DNA of 32,836 nucleotides, taken from positions 30,660 to 63,495 of the forward strand of contig PMAT01000028.1 of the NCBI GenBank assembly GCA_003152695.1, given 5' to 3'. Position 1 is the first letter of the stretch; the number at the start of each line of letters is the position of its first letter. The DNA is from Acidobacteriaceae bacterium (GTDB lineage Bacteria; Acidobacteriota; Terriglobia; Terriglobales; Acidobacteriaceae). This document shows positions 15,458 to 23,814 of this stretch, one piece after another. A model generated the notes under the pieces. That model made no database searches. It was given only the letters and a program-made list of their open reading frames with translations, and had not been told where the DNA came from. A program made the translations under genes and the position numbers.

Positions 15458-17935
15458 TTACTCTCCCTTGCCCAAGGCCAGCGTGAGAAGGGTTTTTTGT
15501 TCCAGTTCGTGGGCCTTCGCAGAACCGGTTGCCGGGGTCGCATTAGCGGCACGCTTGATGCTGCGCAACTTGGAGCCAACCAATCGCTTCAGGCGAGGAG
15601 TAACGAAGGTGAGCGCTCCCATGTTCGCCGGCTCTTCCTGCACCCAGATGAACTCAGCGGCATTCTTGTATCGGCCCAGAAGTTCCCGCAACTCGTCTTC
15701 CGGGAAGGGATACATCTGTTCCAGCGAGATGATCGCCGGCCCCTGCATCTTCAACTTTCTGCGCTCCATCCTCAGTTCGTGAGCGATCTTTCCGGTGCAC
15801 AGCAACACGCGTTTGGCATGAAGAGCGGTCTCATCGGCAATAACATCCTGAAAGCGCGGGCGCTCTAATTCACTCAGTGGCGACATGGCCTCGGGATGGC
15901 GCAACATGCTTTTCGGCGTGAAACAGATCAGCGGTTTGCGCCATTTGCGTAACACCTGCCGGCGCAGCAGATGGAAGTATTGCGCGGCCGTCGAGGGCTG
16001 GCAGACCTGCATGTTGTCGCGCGCGCACAGTTGCAGATAACGCTCGATGCGCGCGCTGGAGTGCTCCGGCCCCTGGCCTTCGTGGCCATGCGGTAACAGC
16101 AACACTAGCCCACTCAACAGGTCCCACTTGTCCTCGCCTGAGACGACGAACTGATCGATGACGGTCTGCGCCCCGTTGGCAAAGTCACCGAACTGCGCTT
16201 CCCAGGCGACCAGGGTTTCTGGATAGTCACGCGCATATCCGTATTCGAAACCCATGACTGCGGCCTCGGATAGTTCCGAGTTGTAGATTTCGACCCGGGC
16301 CTGCTGCGGCGCCAGATGACACAACGGCACGTATTCCTTCTCGTCAACGATGTCGATCAGCACGGAATGTCGCTGGTTGAAGGTGCCGCGCCGGCTGTCC
16401 TGACCGCTGAGGCGGATCGGCACGTTCTCCAACGCCAGCGATCCGAACGCCAGTGCCTCGGCCATACCAAAATCCAGCGGACGCCTGCCGTAGCCCATCT
16501 CGCGGCGCTGCTCCAGCAGCTTCTGCACCTTGGGATGGATGTGGAAGTCTTCGGGGTACTTCACCAAGGCATCGGTAATCTGGTGCAAGCGATCGACTGT
16601 CAGTCCAGTGTCAACTTCATCGGCGGGATTGTACGGGCCGCCGTGAAATGGCGACCAGTAGCTGGGCAACTGGCGCATCGCCGGCTTCTTCACCATGCTC
16701 TTGCCGGCCTTTTCGGCGGCATCAAGTTCGGCCTGAAATTTCTCGACGTGCGGTTGCGCATCCAGACCGACGCTGCGGGCGTAGATCTGATACAGCAAGG
16801 GATGATCTTTGATTTTGCGGTACAGGATCGGCTGGGTGATGGTCGGGTCGTCCACCTCGGAGTGGCCGTGGCGACGAAAGCCGATGAGATCAACCACCAC
16901 ATCCGTACCGAAGTCGTAGCGATACTCGAGCGCCATGCGGCCGACACGCACCACCGCATCAGGGTCCTCGCCGTTGACGTGGAAGATTGGGATCGGCAGC
17001 CGCTTGGCAAGATCGGAGGAGAAGCGGCCCGAATAGGCATCGCTCGGGTTGGTGGTAAAACCGATGAGATTGTTGACGATGATATGGACTGTGCCACCGA
17101 CGGTGTAGCCGCGCAGGTTGGCAAGATTCAAGGTCTCCGCCGTGATTCCCTGCCCCGCGAAGGCGGCGTCCCCGTGCATCAGGACCGGCAGAATCTTGGT
17201 CTTGCCCTCGCGCCCGATTCGCGTCTGTTTGGCCCGCGCGCGCCCCACCGCCACGGGATCGACGGCTTCCAGATGGCTGGGATTGGAGACCAGGTGAATG
17301 CGCACCTGACCGCCACTGGCGCCGGTGAAAATTCCGGTCGCGCCGACGTGATATTTCACGTCGCCGCCGCCCAGCACGCTTCGCGGGTCGACGTCCTCGA
17401 ATCCGGCGAAAATCTCCGCCGCCGGACGGCTCACGATGTTGATGATCACATTGAGGCGCCCGCGATGGCTCATTCCCAGTACAGCCTGCTCGGCGCCTTG
17501 CGCCGAGGCAGTGTTCAGAATTTCGTCGAGCAGCGGAATGAGTGCTGTGTTTCCCTCCAGCGAGTAGCGCTTGGTCCCGATGTAGCGGGAGTGAATCGTC
17601 TGCTCGAAGACGTCGGCGCGCACCAGTTGATCGAGAATTCTTGAGCGGTCAACCGGCTCCGGCTGCGGCGACTCCATGCGCTCCTGGATCCACTGGCGCC
17701 GCTCCGGATCAGGGATGTGCATGAACTCGACACCAATGCTGCCGCAGTAGATACGGCGTGCCAGATCGACGCCCTCGCCAGAGATGTTCAATTCAGGATG
17801 GGAAAGCGGGCCGAAGTGCCCCAGGGGATCAAGATTGGCCTGCAGGTAGCCCCAGCGGCGGAAGGCGTCCATGGCGCGTTCCAGCTTCTCGCTGTCAACG
17901 CCAGTGGTCTGGTTCGATATCGTTAGGGTGGACAA
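15458..17935 (-). CDS. sucA: 2-oxoglutarate dehydrogenase E1 component
   Basis: This 825-residue thiamine-diphosphate enzyme decarboxylates 2-oxoglutarate and passes the succinyl group to the E2 lipoyl domain in the TCA cycle. Motifs are AFRRWGYLQANLDPLG (24-39), SHRGRLNV (156-163), GDVKYHVGATG (191-201), SNPSHLEAVDPVA (217-229), and the TPP signature GDAAFAGQG (255-263) to NN (288-289). The C-terminal half includes RRGTFNQRHSVLID and EQMYPFPEDELRELL. Bacterial E1o is usually about 900-950 residues; the missing part is the N-terminal E2-binding extension. The listed start is TTG at 17935 with GGAG 11 bases upstream; no better start is seen, so the exact N terminus is uncertain. No sucB or lpd is adjacent. 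Confidence 0.94.
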   Translation of the reverse strand: MSTLTISNQTTGVDSEKLERAMDAFRRWGYLQANLDPLGHFGPLSHPELNISGEGVDLARRIYCGSIGVEFMHIPDPERRQWIQERMESPQPEPVDRSRILDQLVRADVFEQTIHSRYIGTKRYSLEGNTALIPLLDEILNTASAQGAEQAVLGMSHRGRLNVIINIVSRPAAEIFAGFEDVDPRSVLGGGDVKYHVGATGIFTGASGGQVRIHLVSNPSHLEAVDPVAVGRARAKQTRIGREGKTKILPVLMHGDAAFAGQGITAETLNLANLRGYTVGGTVHIIVNNLIGFTTNPSDAYSGRFSSDLAKRLPIPIFHVNGEDPDAVVRVGRMALEYRYDFGTDVVVDLIGFRRHGHSEVDDPTITQPILYRKIKDHPLLYQIYARSVGLDAQPHVEKFQAELDAAEKAGKSMVKKPAMRQLPSYWSPFHGGPYNPADEVDTGLTVDRLHQITDALVKYPEDFHIHPKVQKLLEQRREMGYGRRPLDFGMAEALAFGSLALENVPIRLSGQDSRRGTFNQRHSVLIDIVDEKEYVPLCHLAPQQARVEIYNSELSEAAVMGFEYGYARDYPETLVAWEAQFGDFANGAQTVIDQFVVSGEDKWDLLSGLVLLLPHGHEGQGPEHSSARIERYLQLCARDNMQVCQPSTAAQYFHLLRRQVLRKWRKPLICFTPKSMLRHPEAMSPLSELERPRFQDVIADETALHAKRVLLCTGKIAHELRMERRKLKMQGPAIISLEQMYPFPEDELRELLGRYKNAAEFIWVQEEPANMGALTFVTPRLKRLVGSKLRSIKRAANATPATGSAKAHELEQKTLLTLALGKGE

Positions 17936-18215
17936 AAGATGACAAACTCCCCGGCCGGGCTGCCGCGACCTGTAGCCTCGGCCTTTGCGTCTCGGATGTA
18001 TAAGTTATAGATTCCCTAGCGGCCGGACGGATGCGACCGCTGGTTTCTCGGACCCGAAAACCGAAGGCGACCGAACCACTCAGTATATAGAAACGCGGTA
18101 GGATTAGGTAACCAATTGGGGCACATCGCAGCATCGGCCAGCACCATGCTGCGACCCATTATTAGGCAAGCGCCTCAAGGGTGGCCAGCCACCGACACTT
18201 CAGTTAAGAAGGATA

Positions 18216-18940
18216 ATGACTCAATCGCTGACATCGCAGGACCGCGTGTTCGTGTTGACGGGTGCTGGCGTCAGTGCCGAAAGCGGGCTCCCGACCTTTC
18301 GCGGCGTCGATGGACTTTGGCGCGGACATCGGGTGGAAGAGGTAGCCACCCGCAAGCTTTCCACGCCAATCCCGAACTGGTCTGGCAATTTTATTCCGAG
18401 CGGCGCAAGCGGGCGGCAACGGTCAGTCCCAATCCCGGTCACCGGGCCCTGGCGGAACTGGAGCGCGCGCTGGACGAGCGCTTCTTTCTTTGCACGCAGA
18501 ACGTCGATTCGCTGCACGAACAAGCCGGCTCCCAGCGCCTCGTTCACATGCATGGCCGCTTGATGCAGACCCGCTGCTCGCGCGAAACCTGCCATATCGC
18601 ACCCTTTGACGACGAGCGTCTGTATCTTTCGCGAGCAGAAATTCCCACCTGCCTGCAATGTGGCGCGCTGCTGCGACCACACATCTGCTGGTTCGGCGAA
18701 GTGCCCTTTGCCATGGATCGCATCTTCGAGCAGCTCCGAGTTTGCACCGTGCTGTTGACCGTGGGGACCTCGGGCGTGGTCGAGCCGGCGGCCAGCTTCG
18801 TGCGCATGGCCCGCATCAATCGCACCCGCGCCATCTACATCGGACCGGAAGAGCCCGCCAACAGCAAGTTCTTCGATGAGGTGGTGCTGGGCAAGGCGGG
18901 AGAAGTATTGCCGGGGCTGGTGAAGGAACTTCGCGGTTGA
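18216..18940 (+). pseudogene. cobB: NAD-dependent protein deacylase (sirtuin, CobB/SIRT5 class), interrupted by a -1 frameshift
   Basis: The ATG at 18216 has AAGAAGGA in front. Frame one gives [23 protein letters not shown] and RVEEVAT. The rest continues only in another frame: [45 protein letters not shown] with the catalytic His, the four zinc cysteines (C-x4-C in RCSRETC and C-x2-C in CLQC), and VGTSGVVEPAASF. The switch falls at ACCCG (18348-18352); one extra C would restore V-A-T-P-Q-A-F. The Y-x-x-R pair in FYSERR is the class III desuccinylase/demalonylase signature. The restored protein would be about 241 residues, normal length. A sequencing error is as likely as a real mutation. Confidence 0.85.
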
Positions 18941-18973
18941 AGTAGTTGAGTAGGAAAGCCTGTGGCTTCCCGA

Positions 18974-19489
18974 TCAGTGATTCGCCTGCAATTCGCTCCA
19001 CAAATCGTTAAGCTGCAGAAATATCGCTGAACCGGCTACGCGAAATTCCTCAACCGGCAACCACGCTGCCGTGCTGCAGTCATAGCCCACTCGATTGGCG
19101 GGATCGATCACCCAAACATTTGGAATGCCCATCCGACGGTAGTCTGCGAGCCGCTCATTGTAACGCGAGATGCGATCCTCCGGAGAGAGTATCTCGATAA
19201 CTGCCTGCGGAGGTTTGGTAAGAACTTGCTCGATTTCCCCGCCTCGTGCAACCAGGCAGACATCCGGGATTCTCACGCGCTCGGGGGAGACACGGACTCG
19301 CATCTCGACCAACACGTGCAGACGCCAATCTTGTCTGTGTTGATAAAACCAGCTAGTCAGGAATGCCTGCACTGCCGCATGATCAAATTCTCCCAAGTTG
19401 CGCTCCTGCACCTCGCCCTCGACGTAGTCACGGTCAGGGTGGTAGCTCGTCCGCAGGTACTCTTCAAGCGAAATCTGTACGGTTGCCAT
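18974..19489 (-). CDS. Uma2 family (DUF820) restriction-endonuclease-like protein
   Basis: This 171-residue protein shows the Uma2 pattern. It starts with an N-terminal S-L-E-E-Y-L motif and then D-Y-V-E-G-E. The PD-(D/E)xK core follows as VRIPDVCLVARG, IEILSPEDR and the strand MGIPNVWVIDPANRVGYDC. The family resembles Holliday-junction or restriction nucleases in fold, is highly multiplied in some bacteria, and has no settled role. The ATG at 19489 is chosen because homology begins there; the frame is open to 19678 without homology. It is convergent with the sirtuin gene and 50 bases downstream of feoB on the same strand. Confidence 0.85.
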   Translation of the reverse strand: MATVQISLEEYLRTSYHPDRDYVEGEVQERNLGEFDHAAVQAFLTSWFYQHRQDWRLHVLVEMRVRVSPERVRIPDVCLVARGGEIEQVLTKPPQAVIEILSPEDRISRYNERLADYRRMGIPNVWVIDPANRVGYDCSTAAWLPVEEFRVAGSAIFLQLNDLWSELQANH

Positions 19490-19539
19490 GCCGAATTCCG
19501 ATTCGATGATTTTACCCCAATGAGCAAGCGGGAGATAAC

Positions 19540-21435
19540 TCAGTGAACGAGATGTCCGACGATGTTGTAGGCCGCGAAGGCCGAGATGTAAGCGACCACA
19601 GTCATGTAGCTGAACTGCAGTACCGGCCACTTCCATCCGTTGGTTTCGCGACGCACCACGGCAATGGTGGACATACATTGCATGGCGAACGCAAAGAAGA
19701 CGAGCAGGGCGACGGCGCCCGCGGGCGTGAGCTCTTGCTTCAACGCCGCCTGCAAATCAACAGCGTGGGATTGGGGATCGATTCCGTTCAAGGTTCCGAG
19801 CGTAGCGATAATCACCTCGCGCGCGGCGATGGAGGTCAGCAGTCCAACTCCGATTTTCCAATCGAACCCTAGCGGACGAATGGCAGGCTCGATGGCGTGA
19901 CCCACCCAGGCAACGACGCTGTCTTGCACTGCGGGCGGTTGCCCATGATGCATGGGGAAGTTGGTCGCCGCCCATAGCAGCAGCGAAACCAGCATGATCA
20001 CTGTGCCCGCGCGATAGAGGAATGCCTTGCCGCGATCCACCAGCCGCAATCCCAGGGAAACAAGCGTGGGCCAGCGATAAGGCGGCATCTCCAGAATGAA
20101 GGGCGCGTCCTTGCTCTTCAGAACCGACGACTTCAGCAGCCGCGCCGTGAACACCGCCATCAGGAAGCCGAGAACATACAGCCCCAGCATCGCCAGCGCT
20201 CGCGTTCCCAGAAAGACGCCGAGCACCGGCCGGTTCGGCAGGAACGCCGCGATCACCATGGTGTAAACCGGAAGGCGCGCCGAGCACGTCATGAAGGGCG
20301 CGATCAGGATGGTGGCAATGCGATCGCGCTTGTTCTCGATGGTGCGCGTTGCCATGATGGCCGGCACTGCGCACGCATACGCCGACAGCAGCGGTATGAA
20401 GCTCTTACCGTTCAGGCCAACCCGGGACATGGTGCGGTCGGCGATGACCGCGGCGCGCGAAAGATATCCGGAGTCCTCGAGAATTCCGATGACCAAGAAC
20501 AGCAGCAGAATCTGCGGCAGGAAGACCAACACCGAACCGGTTCCCTTCCACACGCCGTTCACGATGAGCGAACTGAACATCCCGTGCGGCAGATGACTGC
20601 TAATCTGCAAGCCGCTGACATCGAGGAAATGCTGCAGCAGGTTCGAGAGGGGCTGGCCAATCGCGAAGATCGTCTGAAAGACACCGATGACGACCACGCC
20701 AAAGATGACTGCGCCCCAGGTGCGGTGCAGGAATATGGAGTCAAGCCGTTGCGTCCAAACCGGAGTTGCCGGACGGCGATACCTCGCATTCGTGCCCACC
20801 TTCACGGCCCACTCGCGATAACCGCGCGTGCTTCCGACTACGGGCAGTTCCAAGGGCTCGGGGCTGGCTGCCGCCGAGGATAGAAAATTCTGCACCGCGA
20901 CAATGCCTTCGCCGGTAGTGGCGCTGACCAGCGCAACTGGGGTACCCAACTGGCGCGCTAACGACAGCACGTCCACGTGACCGCCCTGCTTACGCAGCTC
21001 GTCGGCCATGTTCAGCAACACCAGCGTTGGCAGGCCCAGCGCGATGACGCGGCCCGCCAATACCAAATGGCTATGCAGGTTGGTGGAATTCAAAACCACG
21101 ATGATCGCGTCCGGGCGTGGCGTGCCCGGCATCTGTCCGCTCAAGACATCGACCGCTACCTTTTCATCTTCGGACTTGGGAGTCAGACTATAAACGCCGG
21201 GCAGATCGATCAGCGCCACCTCATGGCCTTCGAAGTCGCGCACGTATCCGGTATGGTGTTCGACGGTGACGCCGGGGAAATTGCCGACTTTCTGACGCAG
21301 ACGGGTGAGCCGGTTGAAGAGGGTGGTCTTGCCGGAATTGGGAGGGCCGACGACCGCCACCGTGCGATACGACGCGCTGAGGGATTCATCCCTGGGCCGC
21401 GCCACCGCATGGCAGCTCATGGTCGAGGCGCCCAT
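19540..21435 (-). CDS. feoB: ferrous iron transport protein B
   Basis: This 631-residue inner-membrane Fe(II) transporter has an N-terminal G domain: G1 GPPNSGKT (30-37), switch region VGNFPGVTVEHHTG (50-63), G3 DLPG (77-80) and G4 NMAD (142-145). The membrane part contains the two Gate motifs, visible as GYLSRAAVIADRTMSRVGLNG-type and AREVIIATLGTLNGID, plus CAVPAIMATRTIENKRDRIA. The C-terminal cytoplasmic domain of gamma-proteobacterial FeoB is largely absent, giving the short form. G1 has Pro where most FeoB proteins have Asn (G-N-P-N). It starts three bases after the feoA stop, so the two genes are co-transcribed. Confidence 0.95.
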   Translation of the reverse strand: MGASTMSCHAVARPRDESLSASYRTVAVVGPPNSGKTTLFNRLTRLRQKVGNFPGVTVEHHTGYVRDFEGHEVALIDLPGVYSLTPKSEDEKVAVDVLSGQMPGTPRPDAIIVVLNSTNLHSHLVLAGRVIALGLPTLVLLNMADELRKQGGHVDVLSLARQLGTPVALVSATTGEGIVAVQNFLSSAAASPEPLELPVVGSTRGYREWAVKVGTNARYRRPATPVWTQRLDSIFLHRTWGAVIFGVVVIGVFQTIFAIGQPLSNLLQHFLDVSGLQISSHLPHGMFSSLIVNGVWKGTGSVLVFLPQILLLFLVIGILEDSGYLSRAAVIADRTMSRVGLNGKSFIPLLSAYACAVPAIMATRTIENKRDRIATILIAPFMTCSARLPVYTMVIAAFLPNRPVLGVFLGTRALAMLGLYVLGFLMAVFTARLLKSSVLKSKDAPFILEMPPYRWPTLVSLGLRLVDRGKAFLYRAGTVIMLVSLLLWAATNFPMHHGQPPAVQDSVVAWVGHAIEPAIRPLGFDWKIGVGLLTSIAAREVIIATLGTLNGIDPQSHAVDLQAALKQELTPAGAVALLVFFAFAMQCMSTIAVVRRETNGWKWPVLQFSYMTVVAYISAFAAYNIVGHLVH

Positions 21436-21438
21436 GCC

Positions 21439-21738
21439 TTAGTCTCCGAACACGGGCGCCCCAGCCAGCTCCACGTGAATGTGGCGTGACAGGTCGCGGC
21501 GCATGGCAACTTCGGTGCCTTCCACCCGGTACACGCGGGGATCTCCACCCGGGCTGCTGCGCGTCACCGTGACTTCCAGGCCAGGCACAAAACCCAGGTT
21601 CATGAGATGCTCCGCTACCGGAGGAGCGAGCTCTAACTCGGCGAGAATGGCTTTTTCTCCCACGTGCAGATCGGCGAGGGCGTTGGCCTGGCGCTTGCGA
21701 TGTTTCTTAGGACGGCCGAATATGAAGTTGAAAATCAT
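21439..21738 (-). CDS. feoA: ferrous iron transport protein A
   Basis: This 99-residue protein has one FeoA (SH3-like) domain from about residue 20: LADLHVGEKAILAELE, LMNLGFVPGLEVTVTR, and the end strand YRVEGTEVAMRRDLSRHIHV. FeoA is a small cytosolic accessory protein for FeoB. The ATG at 21738 is used because a ribosome-binding GGA and a promoter (-35 TTGCCG, -10 TAGAAT) lie just before it; the frame is open further to 21942 but without homology. The first 18 residues are basic (GRPKKHRKRQ) and precede the conserved domain. The start codon sits inside a Fur-box-like palindrome. Confidence 0.92.
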   Translation of the reverse strand: MIFNFIFGRPKKHRKRQANALADLHVGEKAILAELELAPPVAEHLMNLGFVPGLEVTVTRSSPGGDPRVYRVEGTEVAMRRDLSRHIHVELAGAPVFGD

Positions 21739-21744
21739 TTTCAA
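21728..21744 (-). promoter_or_regulatory. Fur-box-like palindrome over the feoA start codon
   Basis: TTGAAAATGATTTTCAA is a perfect palindrome around a central G and contains the 7-1-7 form TGAAAAT-G-ATTTTCA, close to the Fur consensus TGATAATnATTATCA (one change per half-site). It covers the feoA ATG (21738-21736) and lies about 10-27 bases downstream of the predicted transcription start. Iron-dependent repression of feoAB is inferred from established Fur biology. Confidence 0.65.
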
Positions 21745-21754
21745 TTCCAACTCT

Positions 21755-21782
21755 ATTCTAACTCTTTCCCGGGGATCGGCAA
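21755..21782 (-). promoter_or_regulatory. predicted feoAB promoter
   Basis: On the minus strand TTGCCG (21782-21777), a 16-base spacer and TAGAAT (21760-21755) resemble a sigma-70 promoter. It would start transcription about 12 bases before the feoA ATG, immediately upstream of the Fur-like palindrome. Confidence 0.5.
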
Positions 21783-21884
21783 CGACCAAAGTCACACTCG
21801 TTTGTGACGCGCGAACATCGGGAAAAACCGACTCCAGGCCTCCGAAATGGCCGGCGTCGGCCACTGGCCATGCCCGCTCCGGCT

Positions 21885-22310
21885 TCAGTGCGCATTCACT
21901 CTGACTTGGAACGTCTTCGCCGGAGCCACGTTGTGTTCCCATGGCCGGCGGTATTCCAAGCTAAGCGATGCTATCCCCGCGGAAACGGCGGTCAGCCTGA
22001 ACTCCTGCGTGACCGGCGCGCCTACGGCATGGCCGTTTTGACCGGTTTTCTTCGTAGAACTCTTCACCAGTTTGAGAGGCGAGGGATCGCCTTTTATCGC
22101 CCAACTGTAACCAGTTGACGGATTGCTCTCCAGACGGACCACCAGGGTGTCACGGGCGGGAAGGTCGATATCCTTTCCGTCGTCCTGATCAGCGATGGCG
22201 ATCACGGAGGAAGTGCTCTTCTGCTGAGCGCCTGGCGATTGCTGCGGTTGCGCCACAAGCATCAAAGAGAAAAGCAGCGAGTGCAAGACGACGACCGCGA
22301 TGCGAGTCAT
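21885..22310 (-). CDS. chagasin-like (I42) cysteine-protease inhibitor, secreted
   Basis: This 141-residue protein has a signal peptide at about 1-21 (RIAVVVLHSLLFSLMLVAQ) and a chagasin/ICP domain. The three inhibitory loops are recognisable: NPSTGYSW (63-70), the G-A-P-V-T-Q-E-F loop (97-104) and RRPWE (121-125). Members are tight inhibitors of papain-like cysteine proteases and act outside the cytoplasm. The ATG at 22310 is selected because it begins the signal peptide; upstream frame to 22394 has none. It is on the same strand as feoAB but separated by about 150 bases holding the feo promoter, so it is probably independent. Confidence 0.87.
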   Translation of the reverse strand: MTRIAVVVLHSLLFSLMLVAQPQQSPGAQQKSTSSVIAIADQDDGKDIDLPARDTLVVRLESNPSTGYSWAIKGDPSPLKLVKSSTKKTGQNGHAVGAPVTQEFRLTAVSAGIASLSLEYRRPWEHNVAPAKTFQVRVNAH

Positions 22311-22480
22311 AGGACGCCTTCTTTCTGTTATAAAGTTTTTAGCGTTGGCGGCATGAGAGTGATCGCTCGCCGAGAAATTGTCAACCGAAACCACAATCGC
22401 GCCGCCGCTTCCCCTTTGCCTGAGAGCACACCTGCCGCCAAGGCCACCACGATTGAACGATTAATGAGGACCACAGCCGA

Positions 22481-23737
22481 ATGATCGCGTCAATTGCGCG
22501 GGCGCTCACGCATGAACACATGATCATCGCCTGGGCGATCTTCCTGGTGAGCTACTTCGTGTTCGCGGTGGGCCGCCTGCCGGGCACCAAGATCGACCGG
22601 CCGGCGATGGCGGTCATTGGCGCGGTGCTCATGTTTGTCTTCGGTGTTTTTACGCCCGCGCAGGCCATCGCCAGCATCGATTTTTCGACCCTGGTGTTGC
22701 TCTTCTCCATGATGCTGATTGTCGCCAGCCTGCACCTGGCCGGTTTTTTCCAGTGGGTTGCGCATCTGGTGATCGAGCATCTCTCGCCGCAACACCTTCT
22801 GCCGGGCGTCATCTTTACCGGCGGCGTCTTGTCGGCGTTTCTGGTGAATGACGTGGTATGCCTGGTGATGGCTCCGCTGATTCTGGGCATTTGCAAACGC
22901 ATGAAGCTGCATCCACTGCCTTACCTGCTCGGGCTGGCGACGGCTTCCAACATCGGCAGCGCAGCCACCATCACCGGCAATCCGCAAAACATCCTGATCG
23001 GGTCGGTGTCAGGCATTTCCTACCGCGACTTCGTGGCACACCTTGGACCCGTGGCGCTCATTGGCCTGTTCGTGGATTGGGCGCTGCTTCACTGGATCCA
23101 CCTGCGGAGCGATACCACAGACCCGCGCCCGTTGCCTGCCCAAACAGCGGTACAGAACCAAGCACCCGATACCGATCTGGCATGGCCGCTGACGGTGACG
23201 CTCGCTGTATTGGCCGGGTTTCTGTTGGGATTTTCGCCGCCACTGGTCGCCGCCGCGGGGGGAGCATTGTTACTGGTGCAGCGCCACCGCGAGCCAAAAG
23301 CGATCTACGGCGATGTCGATTGGTCGCTGCTGGTGCTGTTTCTGGGTCTGTTCTTGATTCTTGGCGGCGCCGAACAAGCCGGAATTACCCAGGAACTGCT
23401 CACAACTGCCGAGCGCCTGAACTTGCACAACCCTGTGATCTTCGCGGCGGTCGTGACGTTGCTGTCGAACATCGTCAGCAACGTGCCGACCGTGATGTTG
23501 TTGAAGGGGTTGGTGCCGCAGTTTCACGATGCGCGCAGTGCATGGCTCCTGCTGGCAATGTCCAGCACGCTGGCGGGTAATCTGACCATCACCGGCTCGG
23601 TCGCCAATATTATCGTGGTGGAAAAAGCCCGAACTGAAGCTCACATCAGCTTCGTGGAGTACATGAAAATCGGTGTGCCAGTGAGCCTGATCACGCTGGC
23701 AATCGGTCTGCTGTGGCTGCGCTTCGTGCCTTACTGA
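22481..23737 (+). CDS. ion transporter superfamily permease (ArsB/NhaD/SLC13-like)
   Basis: This 418-residue, very hydrophobic protein has about 10-11 membrane segments. It carries the paired signature of the ion transporter superfamily: TASNIGSAATITGNPQNILI (154-173) in the first half and STLAGNLTITGSVANIIVV (362-380) in the second, each with a G-N motif at the substrate site. Relatives carry arsenite, citrate, dicarboxylates or exchange Na+/H+. The substrate cannot be read here, and no arsenic genes are nearby. TGAGGA lies upstream of the ATG. It is divergent from the chagasin-like gene. Confidence 0.87.
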   Translation: MIASIARALTHEHMIIAWAIFLVSYFVFAVGRLPGTKIDRPAMAVIGAVLMFVFGVFTPAQAIASIDFSTLVLLFSMMLIVASLHLAGFFQWVAHLVIEHLSPQHLLPGVIFTGGVLSAFLVNDVVCLVMAPLILGICKRMKLHPLPYLLGLATASNIGSAATITGNPQNILIGSVSGISYRDFVAHLGPVALIGLFVDWALLHWIHLRSDTTDPRPLPAQTAVQNQAPDTDLAWPLTVTLAVLAGFLLGFSPPLVAAAGGALLLVQRHREPKAIYGDVDWSLLVLFLGLFLILGGAEQAGITQELLTTAERLNLHNPVIFAAVVTLLSNIVSNVPTVMLLKGLVPQFHDARSAWLLLAMSSTLAGNLTITGSVANIIVVEKARTEAHISFVEYMKIGVPVSLITLAIGLLWLRFVPY

Positions 23738-23765
23738 GTCACTGCGCTCGCCGACGTAAGGAATA

Positions 23766-23792
23766 AAGAAAGGGAGGGGGATACCCCCTCCC
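23766..23792 (-). terminator. terminator hairpin between convergent genes
   Basis: GGGAGGGGG-ATA-CCCCCTCCC (23772-23792) is a perfect 9-bp stem. On the minus strand it is followed by TTTCTTTATT, so it best serves the gene at 23815-24573; the plus-strand side lacks a T-run. Confidence 0.75.
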
Positions 23793-23814
23793 TGCACGAA
23801 CGTTCCGTCGCACA

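Noticed and set aside
16316-17644. A 442-codon open frame on the plus strand opposite sucA
   Set aside because: It mirrors the conserved sucA coding strand and shows no domain of its own; the codon pattern belongs to sucA.
18216-18940. Programmed ribosomal frameshift in the sirtuin gene
   Set aside because: No slippery heptamer, downstream pseudoknot or Shine-Dalgarno-like stimulator is evident at ACCCG; sirtuins are not known to use recoding. A lesion or sequencing error is simpler.
18953-18970. Hairpin GGAAAGCC-TGT-GGCTTCC between the sirtuin and Uma2 genes
   Set aside because: The stem needs a bulged A and has no T-run on either strand, so it is not listed as a terminator.
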